Shown here in pieces: positions 36,608 to 45,118 of a stretch of 64,000 nucleotides of DNA. The notes under the pieces were generated by a model, which saw nothing but the letters and a program-made list of their open reading frames with translations, was not told the origin of the DNA and did no database searches. Source of the DNA: Sediminibacterium sp. (GTDB lineage: Bacteria; Bacteroidota; Bacteroidia; B-17B0; Aurantibacillaceae); NCBI GenBank assembly GCA_030054095.1, contig JASGCO010000004.1:62001-126000 (forward strand), in the 5' to 3' direction. Both the position numbers and the translations under genes were made by a program. Position 1 is the stretch's first letter; each line of letters starts with the position of its first letter.

Positions 36608-37015
36608 CTACACTAGCTTACGGTATCCTAAAAAAAACGTGTTATTCTCCAGATGCGTTAAAAGTATAAAAAAGCTGATGGCATAAATCATCTGGAAACC
36701 GACAAATTCCCATTTTTCAATAAGACAGGACCCTAAAATCAGAAAAGCCATCATCACCGCTCCCGCTATTAATGTTTGTCTGGTTAAAATTCCGAATATT
36801 AAACATAAGCCAAGCGCGAATTCCAGAAATGGAAGTGCTGTGGCAAAAACAGAAGTCAGAACCGGAGGCAGAATGGAGTACTGAAACGTTCCGGTTATCC
36901 ACTCTCTGAAACCGTTTATTTTTGGGAGGCGAACCAATCCGTGTCCCAAAAAATTTATCCCCTGCGTTACACGGAACAGTAAATAGGCTAACTGGTGTGA
37001 TGTCAATTTACGCAT
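36608..37015 (-). CDS. DoxX family membrane protein
   Basis: 135 residues, four membrane helices. LLFRVTQGINFLGHGLVRL near the start and LEFALGLCLIFGILTRQTL in the second half match DoxX/TQO small-subunit-like proteins. Inner membrane; possible quinol partner of reductases in the operon. 4 bases after the SMP-30 gene. Confidence 0.87.
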   Translation of the reverse strand: MRKLTSHQLAYLLFRVTQGINFLGHGLVRLPKINGFREWITGTFQYSILPPVLTSVFATALPFLEFALGLCLIFGILTRQTLIAGAVMMAFLILGSCLIEKWEFVGFQMIYAISFFILLTHLENNTFFLGYRKLV

Positions 37016-37019
37016 ACTA

Positions 37020-37886
37020 CTACTTTATTAACTTATATGCTTCTATCTTGTTATCATTCATTAATGGAATATACACGATTCTCTCTTTTTCATCAAACTC
37101 CAGATCAGCGCTGCCCTGTGGTAAATCAATCAGTTCTGTGGCAGTATTACCGTTATAATAAAACAACTTACCTGCCAGCCAGTCTGTTATCACATAACCG
37201 TGGAGCGTTTTTTCCAAACCATCTAGGTTACCGATGGGGCTGGACAAAACAGTGATCTTCTTGCTTTTCATGTTTACACTTAACAGCGATCCTGGCGTTT
37301 TGGTTTGGTATGTAGCAGGATCGAATCCCATACCCCAGGGTGCTATCAAAAGTTTATCTCCATCCACACATAAACCATTTGGCATTTGTAGCTGCTCATC
37401 TTTCAGGAAAGTTTCTATTGTATTGTTTTTACTCAGTTTATAAATGGCACTAAATCCGAAAGTATTACTTACATATACATTCCCCTTCTGATCGGTTGCT
37501 ATGTCATTCAGAAATGTAGAACCTTCAACGGCAAAACGGTTCGTTATTTTTGCCTGAACGATATCAACAACAACAATGTCATTAATATCCGCTATGTACA
37601 ATTTTCCTTTATAAATAGCCATTCCTTTGGGGGCATGTAGTCCTTCTATCCATTTTTGTGAAACGACTTTACCGTCAACAGACACTTTAGAAATATATCC
37701 ATTGTTGTCCTTATCAGCTGGATTTCCATTCACACATGAAACATAGAGTACATTATTTGCATCATCTTTTATGATGCTTTCCGGGTTATTAAATCCTGAA
37801 AGTTCCCATTTTTTTTCTACCTGAGGTACTTGTGCAACAGCTAATGTTGTTATAAACACACCGATTGCTAAAACTACTTTTTTCAT
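37020..37886 (-). CDS. Exported SMP-30/gluconolactonase-like beta-propeller
   Basis: 288 residues, signal peptide ending VAQ (residue about 19). Propeller repeats such as NNGYISKVSVDGKVVSQKW, GLHAPKGMAIYKGKLYIADINDI and GNVYVSNTFGFSAIYKL are SMP-30/LRE-like. Catalytic gluconolactonase residues cannot be assigned with confidence, so it may be binding rather than enzymatic. Third of three propeller genes in a row. Confidence 0.85.
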   Translation of the reverse strand: MKKVVLAIGVFITTLAVAQVPQVEKKWELSGFNNPESIIKDDANNVLYVSCVNGNPADKDNNGYISKVSVDGKVVSQKWIEGLHAPKGMAIYKGKLYIADINDIVVVDIVQAKITNRFAVEGSTFLNDIATDQKGNVYVSNTFGFSAIYKLSKNNTIETFLKDEQLQMPNGLCVDGDKLLIAPWGMGFDPATYQTKTPGSLLSVNMKSKKITVLSSPIGNLDGLEKTLHGYVITDWLAGKLFYYNGNTATELIDLPQGSADLEFDEKERIVYIPLMNDNKIEAYKLIK

Positions 37887-37904
37887 TTTTAAAATTATTA
37901 TGGT

Positions 37905-39029
37905 TTACAATTTGATTCGATAAATATAGTAGGGAGGATTCCCCAAATCTGTTGTACCCGAAAACGCAGGCGTTGTATTAAGTTGATTGATGGCTATATA
38001 AAGATACCCTTGCGGCGATAAAGCCACATTATCGGGAAATTTTAACCGCCCATCTGCTATTACCACAGTTAACTTACCGTTGGCATCCAGCTTATTAATA
38101 CTATGCGCTCCTGGATTGGTTATATAATGGTTTCCGAATTGATCAGTAGCAATACCGTCACTTACCGGTTTATTCCCAAATTTCTGAATGGCTTTACCAA
38201 TAGTAGTATTGTCGGCGTTATTACGAAATAATTCTGCGGGAACCTTATACCAAACGGTGCCGTTCATTGCTCCGAAAAAAATTGTTTCTCTGTCGTCGGA
38301 AAGTGTAATGGGGTTTATTGCCACCCGGGCGGGAGCACCCTTAAAATTTACAATACTACCATCTATAACCATGTTCACATTTTCGGCCTGCAACGCAGGA
38401 TGACCACTAAAGCGCCTGGCGGCCAGCGTTTTTAAATCAAGCGCTATTATTCCCGGATTTGCGATGTCTGCCAGATAAACCCACTCCCTTGTTTCATCCA
38501 CGGCAAAATCCTGAATAAAACTACCTTCAGGTGCTATTTCTTTTGAAAGTTCAATTTTCATCAAAACAGTGTTTGTATTCAGATCGAAACACCAAAGCCG
38601 AGTTTTCCCTAATTCTAACCCCATGTCTATCATCCACAAACGGTTCTTTTTATCAACAGAAATACCCAACGGCGTATCAAAAGTTTTATCACTGGCTTTA
38701 TTCCCATTCTTTTGCATTTCGTTATCAGGAAATGGCAGGGCTTTTCCCTTTTTAATCTCCATTAATTGCTGCCTTGGATTTCCTAAAGGGTGCATCGTAG
38801 TAAATACGCGTTCATCCCTGCTAACCGCGACGTTACCGGGACGCGCGTCTCCGAATTGCGCAACTATTTCTAAACGATTTCCCCCGGAATTCTTCCTCTT
38901 CACCTCTTGCCGGGTCTTTTCCGGTACACCTTCTGATACAGGGGTAACGGATTGTCCGGAAGTAACTCCTGATGCCAGGATTGTTGCGAATACTATCAGA
39001 ATCTTTAGTCTAAACTTTTGCATATACAT
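37905..39029 (-). CDS. Exported L-dopachrome tautomerase-related / major royal jelly-like protein
   Basis: 374 residues. Signal peptide ends near TSGQ. Contains GDARPGNVAVSRDERVFTTMHPLGNPRQQLMEIKKG, LGISVDKKNRLWMIDMGLELG and VYLADIANPGIIALDL, the pattern of the MRJP/yellow family six-bladed propeller. Insect relatives act on dopachrome; bacterial members are mostly uncharacterised. Lies between two SMP-30-type genes. Confidence 0.87.
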   Translation of the reverse strand: MYMQKFRLKILIVFATILASGVTSGQSVTPVSEGVPEKTRQEVKRKNSGGNRLEIVAQFGDARPGNVAVSRDERVFTTMHPLGNPRQQLMEIKKGKALPFPDNEMQKNGNKASDKTFDTPLGISVDKKNRLWMIDMGLELGKTRLWCFDLNTNTVLMKIELSKEIAPEGSFIQDFAVDETREWVYLADIANPGIIALDLKTLAARRFSGHPALQAENVNMVIDGSIVNFKGAPARVAINPITLSDDRETIFFGAMNGTVWYKVPAELFRNNADNTTIGKAIQKFGNKPVSDGIATDQFGNHYITNPGAHSINKLDANGKLTVVIADGRLKFPDNVALSPQGYLYIAINQLNTTPAFSGTTDLGNPPYYIYRIKL

Positions 39030-39040
39030 GAAGGATTTAG

Positions 39041-40084
39041 TTATTGTACATTTAAACGCTTAATATCATAGGTTGCCTGTGTTTTATCACCCGATAAGAG
39101 TTTTCCCAACCATGAATGCAGTACATATAATTTGCCATTAGGAGTGGTAACAGCCGTGGTTGGAAATTCATTCTTTCCTACAACAAACTCTTCACTTTGT
39201 ACAACGGAGGCCCAGTTATCGGTACTTTTCAGAATATGTACTTTCCCATCGCTGAGTCCGTTTTCAACTACGGCCAGTTTGCCATTAATCCACTCTAAGC
39301 CATCGGGTGTTTTTAGATTAGCTGATGTTGCAGAAACTTCTGTTATTTGTTTACTGGCAATATTAACTTTAAACAACTTATTGCCTTGCGTGTGCGCTAC
39401 CAGCAAGAATCCATTACTATCGTAAACAATTCCGTTAAGACCAAACGAACCGGCGGGAACAGAAAATTGCGGGTCGTTTATGAAAACAGACGCGTTATAA
39501 TTCGTATCAATTTTGTAAAGAACAGGAGAAAAGGAATCTGTAATGTAAACATTACCGTCTTTGTCTACCGCTATGTCGTTAGGAAATACAGCGCCATTTG
39601 GCACAAGCAGCTTAAGGTCAATGCTCTTCATTAAAACTCCTGTTAGAGCATTATAAAACGCCAGATATCCCTTTTTACCCACGTTTGCCGCAGCTGCCGC
39701 ACTTTTTTCAGATGCGCCCGCGTCTCCACTAACCACGATAATACGATCATTTGCTTCATCAGTAAAAACGCCTGTAGCTGCTATCAGGTTATTGTCGTTA
39801 ATTAACTGGTTAAACGTTTTACCATCAGAAGATAAGGTATAAACAGCCCCTTTATTAAAAGAGGAGATTACAAAGCGGTTGTTTTTCGTATCATAATCAA
39901 TGCCTTCAGGGTAAAGAGCGGACAATGATACGGCATAGTTATCAGTTAGCTCTGCTGAGACAGATGGAGGAACTGGTGCAGCCGGTTGGCTGTTCTTTTC
40001 TTTCTTCTTGCACGCTGTTACTACAAGAGTTGATGCTGCAATAAATGCAAACGTGTTTACCAGTAATTTTGATTTCATTTTCAT
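39041..40084 (-). CDS. SMP-30-like beta-propeller lipoprotein
   Basis: 347 residues. Lipoprotein signal with lipobox VTAC (residue about 25) followed by a lysine-rich tether (KKKEKNSQPAAPVPP). Propeller-type repeats: YPEGIDYDTKNNRFVISSFNKGAVYTL, NDIAVDKDGNVYITDSFSPVLYKI. Envelope-anchored. Second gene of the operon. Function unknown; similar proteins are often annotated as gluconolactonase. Confidence 0.85.
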   Translation of the reverse strand: MKMKSKLLVNTFAFIAASTLVVTACKKKEKNSQPAAPVPPSVSAELTDNYAVSLSALYPEGIDYDTKNNRFVISSFNKGAVYTLSSDGKTFNQLINDNNLIAATGVFTDEANDRIIVVSGDAGASEKSAAAAANVGKKGYLAFYNALTGVLMKSIDLKLLVPNGAVFPNDIAVDKDGNVYITDSFSPVLYKIDTNYNASVFINDPQFSVPAGSFGLNGIVYDSNGFLLVAHTQGNKLFKVNIASKQITEVSATSANLKTPDGLEWINGKLAVVENGLSDGKVHILKSTDNWASVVQSEEFVVGKNEFPTTAVTTPNGKLYVLHSWLGKLLSGDKTQATYDIKRLNVQ

Positions 40085-40111
40085 AATTGTATTTGGATTA
40101 GTTTTGATTGA

Positions 40112-41080
40112 TTATTGATTGTATTTATTTTCACTATTATCTACCGGTGTATCCGGGTCGTTAAGCACCAGTTTCGCAATTTCATCTTTGCGCATAAAGA
40201 CAACACCGGGTTTTGTCTTTACATAAGCGATAAAGTCATCGAGTACCTTTACCATTGCAGGTTGGCCGCCTATCCGATCGTGTAAACTAATGCTCATCAT
40301 GCGCCGTTTATGGGTCCCCTCGGCATATAACTGATCAAATTCGGTTTTCAACTGAACATAAAACTGGTCGGGACTCCAATGACTGCCTGATATCTGAACA
40401 ATATCATTGTTACGGAGGGTATAAGGCATTACCACAAAATTTTTATTCCGAACTTTAGTTATGAACGGCTCATCCCTGCTCAAATCATCTATATGATAGA
40501 GAAAGTTCAGATCCTGTAACACTTTAAGGGTGTTGGGGCTTCTTCGCATCCAGTTACAATTGTATCCCACCGCACGTTTACCCGTTATTTTTTCAACTAC
40601 CTCTACTCCTTCTCTTACAAATTTTAACTCGTCGTCATAACTTTTATCCCACTGATTGGTCCACGCCATGCCATGTGCCGCAATTTCGTGTCCTTCATCG
40701 GCAATGGCTTTGGCTACTTCCGGATAGGCAAGCGCTGCCGCGCCCACTACGTGAGAGGTTACTTTAATATTATGCTTTTTCCATACATTGAGCATTCTGT
40801 AAATCCCCTCTCTGGCTCCATAACGAAACCAGGAGTCTGCCGGCAAATCCGGTTGTCCATCGGGAAGTGGCGAACCGGAAAACGGGCTTTCTGCACCTTC
40901 GGGTTGGCCCCCGGTTTCAAATTGCATGGAAATTGAGATAACCAATTGAGCAGCGTTAGGCCATTTTTTAAGGAGGGGTACTTTGTGCTGATTAGGTACC
41001 GCCTCCTGAGTGTTGTTTTTACAAGCCCCGAAAAAGAATAACACAACGAAAAAAAGGAAGGTATTACAAATTAATTTCAT
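40112..41080 (-). CDS. Polysaccharide deacetylase-family lipoprotein, PuuE-like
   Basis: 322 residues. Lipoprotein signal (lipobox FGAC). NodB-fold features: GIYRMLNVWKKHNIKVTSHVVG, IADEGHEIAAHGMAW (metal-type motif GHEIxxHG), ISLHDRIGGQPAMVKVLDDFIAY. The usual first motif with an Asp pair is replaced by ISMQFETGGQPE, so the classical deacetylase centre is incomplete; PuuE/allantoinase-like members also diverge. First gene of the operon, divergent from the AraC gene. Confidence 0.85.
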   Translation of the reverse strand: MKLICNTFLFFVVLFFFGACKNNTQEAVPNQHKVPLLKKWPNAAQLVISISMQFETGGQPEGAESPFSGSPLPDGQPDLPADSWFRYGAREGIYRMLNVWKKHNIKVTSHVVGAAALAYPEVAKAIADEGHEIAAHGMAWTNQWDKSYDDELKFVREGVEVVEKITGKRAVGYNCNWMRRSPNTLKVLQDLNFLYHIDDLSRDEPFITKVRNKNFVVMPYTLRNNDIVQISGSHWSPDQFYVQLKTEFDQLYAEGTHKRRMMSISLHDRIGGQPAMVKVLDDFIAYVKTKPGVVFMRKDEIAKLVLNDPDTPVDNSENKYNQ

Positions 41081-41101
41081 GTTTAATCATTTATTACATT
41101 A

Positions 41102-41155
41102 CAAAAGTAAAGGGAGCACCCCTTCTATAAGTTGTAATAATTAATTATACATTTG
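41102..41155. promoter_or_regulatory. Divergent promoter region between the operon and araC-type gene
   Basis: Minus-strand TACTTTTG (41109-41102) and plus-strand TACATTTG (41148-41155) both match the -7 consensus. Between them are an inverted repeat AAGGG-agcac-CCCTT (41110-41124) and a 12-bp palindrome ATAATTAATTAT (41137-41148). These are candidate sites for the divergent AraC regulator. Confidence 0.5.
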
Positions 41156-41195
41156 TAAAAATCCATCTAACAAAAAACTTTAACAGTGTTTTAAC

Positions 41196-42047
41196 ATGAA
41201 GCGTTTTAATAGTTTTCAATCCATCAATGTATTTGAACTGGTTACGAGTAAATGGCCATACGAAACACATAAACATAATTTTTATGAGCTTATTTTTGTT
41301 GTATGCGGTTGTGGTAAACATCTGGTTAACGGATTAAAATATACATATAAAGACAGAGACATTTTTTTACTGACGCCCAACGACGCGCATAGTTTTGAGA
41401 TAGAAAGCAAAACCACATTTATTTACCTGAAATTTACAGAGGCCATATTCCTCGAAAAATTAAGCAGTAACCGGAAAACATTCTGGGAAGCCTCTCTTAA
41501 AAACATTCTGGAGCATTATAAAGTACAGGAAGGATGCTTTGTGAAAAATAAGCAGGATAAAGCACATCTTTTTGCTCTTATAGGAATTTTACTAACCGAG
41601 TTTAATACAAGAAATATGCTGTTCAACACCGAAGTAGTGCTTGAATTATTTGGCGCCATCATGGCTTTGGTGACTCGGAATCTGAATCACCACAAAACAG
41701 AAAAATGTTGTATAGACAAAGACTCGGAGCGGGTCAACAGCATTCTTTCCTATATACGTTTAAACGCGATTGAAAACGATAAAATGCAAATCCGGAATAT
41801 AGCCGCTCATTTTAATCTCTCTCCAAACTACATCAGTATTTTTGTAAAAAAACATACAGGCTTACCAATACAACAACATATAATACAAGCAAAATTAAAA
41901 ACAGCAGAACGCTTGCTAAAGCAAAAACGTTTAAACATCAACGAAATAGCACTGCGTTTGGGCTTTAATGATGCCAGTCATTTTAATAAACTATTTAAAA
42001 AATACAAAGGTACTGCCCCTTTAAAATTCCGGTTCGATGGCAATTAA
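41196..42047 (+). CDS. AraC-family transcription regulator
   Basis: 283 residues. N-terminal cupin-type sensor domain, residues about 10-110 (YETHKHNFYELIFVVCGCGKHLVNG). The C-terminal two-helix-turn-helix domain begins near residue 180 (LNAIENDKMQIRNIAAHFNLSPNYISIFVKKHTGLPIQQHI, then INEIALRLGFNDASHFNKLFKKYKGTAPLKFR). Likely regulator of the adjoining divergent operon at 34787-41080 and of itself. Confidence 0.93.
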   Translation: MKRFNSFQSINVFELVTSKWPYETHKHNFYELIFVVCGCGKHLVNGLKYTYKDRDIFLLTPNDAHSFEIESKTTFIYLKFTEAIFLEKLSSNRKTFWEASLKNILEHYKVQEGCFVKNKQDKAHLFALIGILLTEFNTRNMLFNTEVVLELFGAIMALVTRNLNHHKTEKCCIDKDSERVNSILSYIRLNAIENDKMQIRNIAAHFNLSPNYISIFVKKHTGLPIQQHIIQAKLKTAERLLKQKRLNINEIALRLGFNDASHFNKLFKKYKGTAPLKFRFDGN

Positions 42048-42350
42048 AATACGATTATCCATCCCTTGGCCTTACTAAAGTTCTTCTAATTAACGATTTG
42101 CTTCTCACTTTTCATTTCCAAAATCCGTCACGTACTACAAAAAACAAATCATACAGAACGTTGTTTTCGTTTTACTACACTGTATAGGGGTCATTACTTA
42201 CAGAAACATCCTATTTGTTTTTAAACGCATAAACACAAAAGACGGATATTCATTCCTTTCTTACGAATTTTCGGCCAGCGGGCACGCACAATCATTTAGA
42301 GTACTTAGTTAATTCGTGCAGACTACCTTTATTCAGCAAATAATTATCTT
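42048..42350. other. Intergenic region upstream of the FG-GAP T9SS gene
   Basis: A 303-base stretch with no coding frame, RNA gene or strong hairpin. TACCTTTA at 42327-42334, about 17 bases before the ATG, is a near match to the -7 element TAnnTTTG and may be the promoter of the T9SS gene. Confidence 0.45.
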
Positions 42351-44321
42351 ATGGAAAAATTACTACTTATTTTCTTATTCCTAATCAGCCATGTAAAAGC
42401 GCAACCCATCTGTTTTAATCTGGCAGGAACGTATTCTGTGGGAAATGTACCGACAACATTAACCATTGGTGATTTTAATAATGATGGAAAGAAAGATATT
42501 GCTACTGCAAATCAGGGTTCTAATTCTATCTCCATTTTACTGGGATTGGGCAATGGTAGTTTTTCTGCTGCTACGCATTTTACCGTTGGAAATGGTCCAT
42601 CCGGAATAACAAGCGCCGATTTTAATAATGACGGTAACATGGATATTGCGACTTCGAATCAGAATGCTAATACCGTATCCGTTCGTATGGGATTGGGAAA
42701 TGGTTCGTTTAGCGCTCCGGCTAATTATGCGACGGGCTCAATGCCACTCCGGATTATCAGTACTGACTTTAACAATGATTCCAGACCTGATTTGGCCGTT
42801 ACCTGTTATAACTCAAACAATGTAAGTGTATTGCTATGTTCCGCGACGGGAACATTTTCATCTGCGGGAAATTTTAGTGTTGGTAATTCGCCGCATTCGT
42901 TAGCCTTTGGTGATTTTAATGCCGATGGCAAAAAAGACATTGCTGTTTCACACTTTATCTCGACGTTTGTTTCCGTTTTACTCGGGAACGGTGCCGGTGG
43001 TTTCTCGGCAGCATCCAATTACGCCATAGGTTTTAATAATGGTACCAGCGTAGTTTGCAAAGATATGGATGCTGACAATAAAACGGATATTCTGGTTTCG
43101 ACCACGGGCCGGATAAGTTTCTTTAAAGGCACTGGAGTAGGAACCTTTTCTCCAGCCATTCACGCTATCGCTTCCAATCAACCGTATGACATGGAAGTAA
43201 GGGATTTTAACAACGATGGGTTCGATGATCTGGTACACTCCACAGGCTCTATTCACTTTAATACATACACCATTTCTCCTACTGTTGCATTCACTCCTAT
43301 GGGAACATATACTGTTACTACTCCGGGGGACGATTATTACAGCGTGGAATCGGACGATTTTAATAACGATGGCAAATATGATTTAGCTATTACCAATTAT
43401 TCGTTCGGGAAAGTAACCCTATTCCTGAACGGGTTACCAAATGTATCGGTAGCATCAAGCGCAAGTGTAACGTGCATTGGTTCGGCAGTTACATTAAGCG
43501 CGTCGGGAGCAACCAACTACAGCTGGAGTAACGGCGCTACGACAAACAGCATTTCAGTTAGCCCTACAGTTAGCACCACTTATACGCTTACCGGGAATAC
43601 GCTAAATGGGTGTTCTAACACAAACAGCATAACCATTAATATAGATACACCAACTATCAGTGTCAACAGTGGAACAATATGCAACGGTCAATCGTTTACC
43701 ATTACTCCTTCGGGTGCCGTTTCGTACACCTATCCGGGAGGGAGTAACGTTGTGAGTCCATCCTCTAACCAATCTTACTCTATAACCGGATCCAGTACAA
43801 CTGGTTGTATCGCTTCGGCCATCAGTAATGTTACGGTCAATGCTTTACCCTCACTAAGTATTACACCGGCGCATACGCTAATTTGTACTGGTCAAACCAC
43901 CAGTTTAACGGCCAGTGGCGCTATTACCTACACATGGAGTACGAATAGTGCAAGCAATTCCATTAGCATATCACCTGCCACTACCACTACTTACACTGTT
44001 ACGGGATCATCTGTAAATGGGTGTACCAACTCCGCCTCGTTTGCACAATCTGTTTCCGCTTGTACGGGCTTAGCTGACCAGACTGCTATTCAAAGCGTTG
44101 ATCTGGTTGTTTATCCAAATCCCACTAACGATGTAGTTTATTTAACTTTAAATAAAGTAAGTACTATTGCGATATTTAATATGATGGGGGAAACTGTTCT
44201 AACAATTGAAACTGTAAATGGAGTGCAACGTATTGATTTAAGTCGTTTGCCACACGGGGTTTATTTTATCAGGGCTGAAGATGGAGTTATACAGCTATCG
44301 GCAAAAGTATTGAAGCAATAA
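42351..44321 (+). CDS. T9SS-secreted FG-GAP/VCBS-repeat protein
   Basis: 656 residues. Signal peptide MEKLLLIFLFLISHVKA. Residues about 25-355 form a propeller of FG-GAP/VCBS repeats with DFNNDGKKDIA, DFNNDGNMDIA and DFNADGKKDIA calcium-binding loops. Residues about 365-565 carry three Ig-like modules. The end VYPNPTNDVVYLTL...GVYFIRAEDG...KVLKQ is a type A sorting domain. The Ig-like modules resemble those of the proteins at 1.5 and 30 kb, so the three may be parts of one surface repertoire. Convergent with the SUKH gene. Confidence 0.92.
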   Translation: MEKLLLIFLFLISHVKAQPICFNLAGTYSVGNVPTTLTIGDFNNDGKKDIATANQGSNSISILLGLGNGSFSAATHFTVGNGPSGITSADFNNDGNMDIATSNQNANTVSVRMGLGNGSFSAPANYATGSMPLRIISTDFNNDSRPDLAVTCYNSNNVSVLLCSATGTFSSAGNFSVGNSPHSLAFGDFNADGKKDIAVSHFISTFVSVLLGNGAGGFSAASNYAIGFNNGTSVVCKDMDADNKTDILVSTTGRISFFKGTGVGTFSPAIHAIASNQPYDMEVRDFNNDGFDDLVHSTGSIHFNTYTISPTVAFTPMGTYTVTTPGDDYYSVESDDFNNDGKYDLAITNYSFGKVTLFLNGLPNVSVASSASVTCIGSAVTLSASGATNYSWSNGATTNSISVSPTVSTTYTLTGNTLNGCSNTNSITINIDTPTISVNSGTICNGQSFTITPSGAVSYTYPGGSNVVSPSSNQSYSITGSSTTGCIASAISNVTVNALPSLSITPAHTLICTGQTTSLTASGAITYTWSTNSASNSISISPATTTTYTVTGSSVNGCTNSASFAQSVSACTGLADQTAIQSVDLVVYPNPTNDVVYLTLNKVSTIAIFNMMGETVLTIETVNGVQRIDLSRLPHGVYFIRAEDGVIQLSAKVLKQ

Positions 44322-44355
44322 GGTTTTCATAAACGTATCGGATAATCTTTACAAT

Positions 44356-45072
44356 TTACCAGAACTTCCATGGAAATGATTTTCCTTTTCCATTCGTAGT
44401 AATTAAAGTGCCAGTTTCCTCAACTTTCGCTTTTTGTTTATGCTGAATTTCGTTAATGGAATTATCTAACCATAGTTCATACCAGTCTAAAAATTTCACC
44501 TTTTGTTTATTCCCCAATTCAAACGAGGGATAAATACCGTTGTCATTTGTCCTGTCATCCGTCCAAATATGGCCATATTCCGCTCCGTTTACTACTAAGT
44601 TTAACCTGACACCACACCCATAATTACAGATTGAAATTACACCATTCATATACTCCGGATTAAAATATTTACTATCAAACCCATCCAGTTCTGAATTATA
44701 CTTATCCAGATCCTGTTCCCCGGCTTCGGAAACTTCAAAATTTATATTCCAAGGTTCAGTCAGAAGAAAAGGCACAGAAGGATTCAATAACATTTCCTGA
44801 TGTTTATAATCCAAGTCACAAAACAAGGCATTCTCTATAGGCTCAAGTCCATAAAAGGGGCCAGCACCTCCATTTCCTATTTCGGTCAGAAACATTTTGT
44901 ACTCAATAGGCAATGTTATGTTATGTGCTTTCTCAAATTGTAAAATGGTTTCTTGGGACACTACTGGATTTAGCATATACCGATGTGTAGAAGCACCAAA
45001 CAATATCAGATTAGCATCTAGGACTTTCAACTGTTCCAGTTTCCCCTTTATTCTATGTAGTGACTTAATCAT
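44356..45072 (-). CDS. SMI1/KNR4 (SUKH) family protein
   Basis: 238 residues. SUKH core: LQFEKAHNITLPIEYKMFLTEIGNGGAGPFYGLEPI, then VISICNYGCGVRLNLVVNGAEYGHIW. SUKH proteins often act as immunity proteins against polymorphic toxins or as scaffolds. No toxin gene adjoins it. It is 46 bases downstream of the anti-sigma gene on the same strand, so it may be part of that transcript. Confidence 0.87.
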   Translation of the reverse strand: MIKSLHRIKGKLEQLKVLDANLILFGASTHRYMLNPVVSQETILQFEKAHNITLPIEYKMFLTEIGNGGAGPFYGLEPIENALFCDLDYKHQEMLLNPSVPFLLTEPWNINFEVSEAGEQDLDKYNSELDGFDSKYFNPEYMNGVISICNYGCGVRLNLVVNGAEYGHIWTDDRTNDNGIYPSFELGNKQKVKFLDWYELWLDNSINEIQHKQKAKVEETGTLITTNGKGKSFPWKFW

Positions 45073-45118
45073 TGAGTTAGTTTTTATTATATAGTTTTCG
45101 CTCTATTAATTTAAAGAT

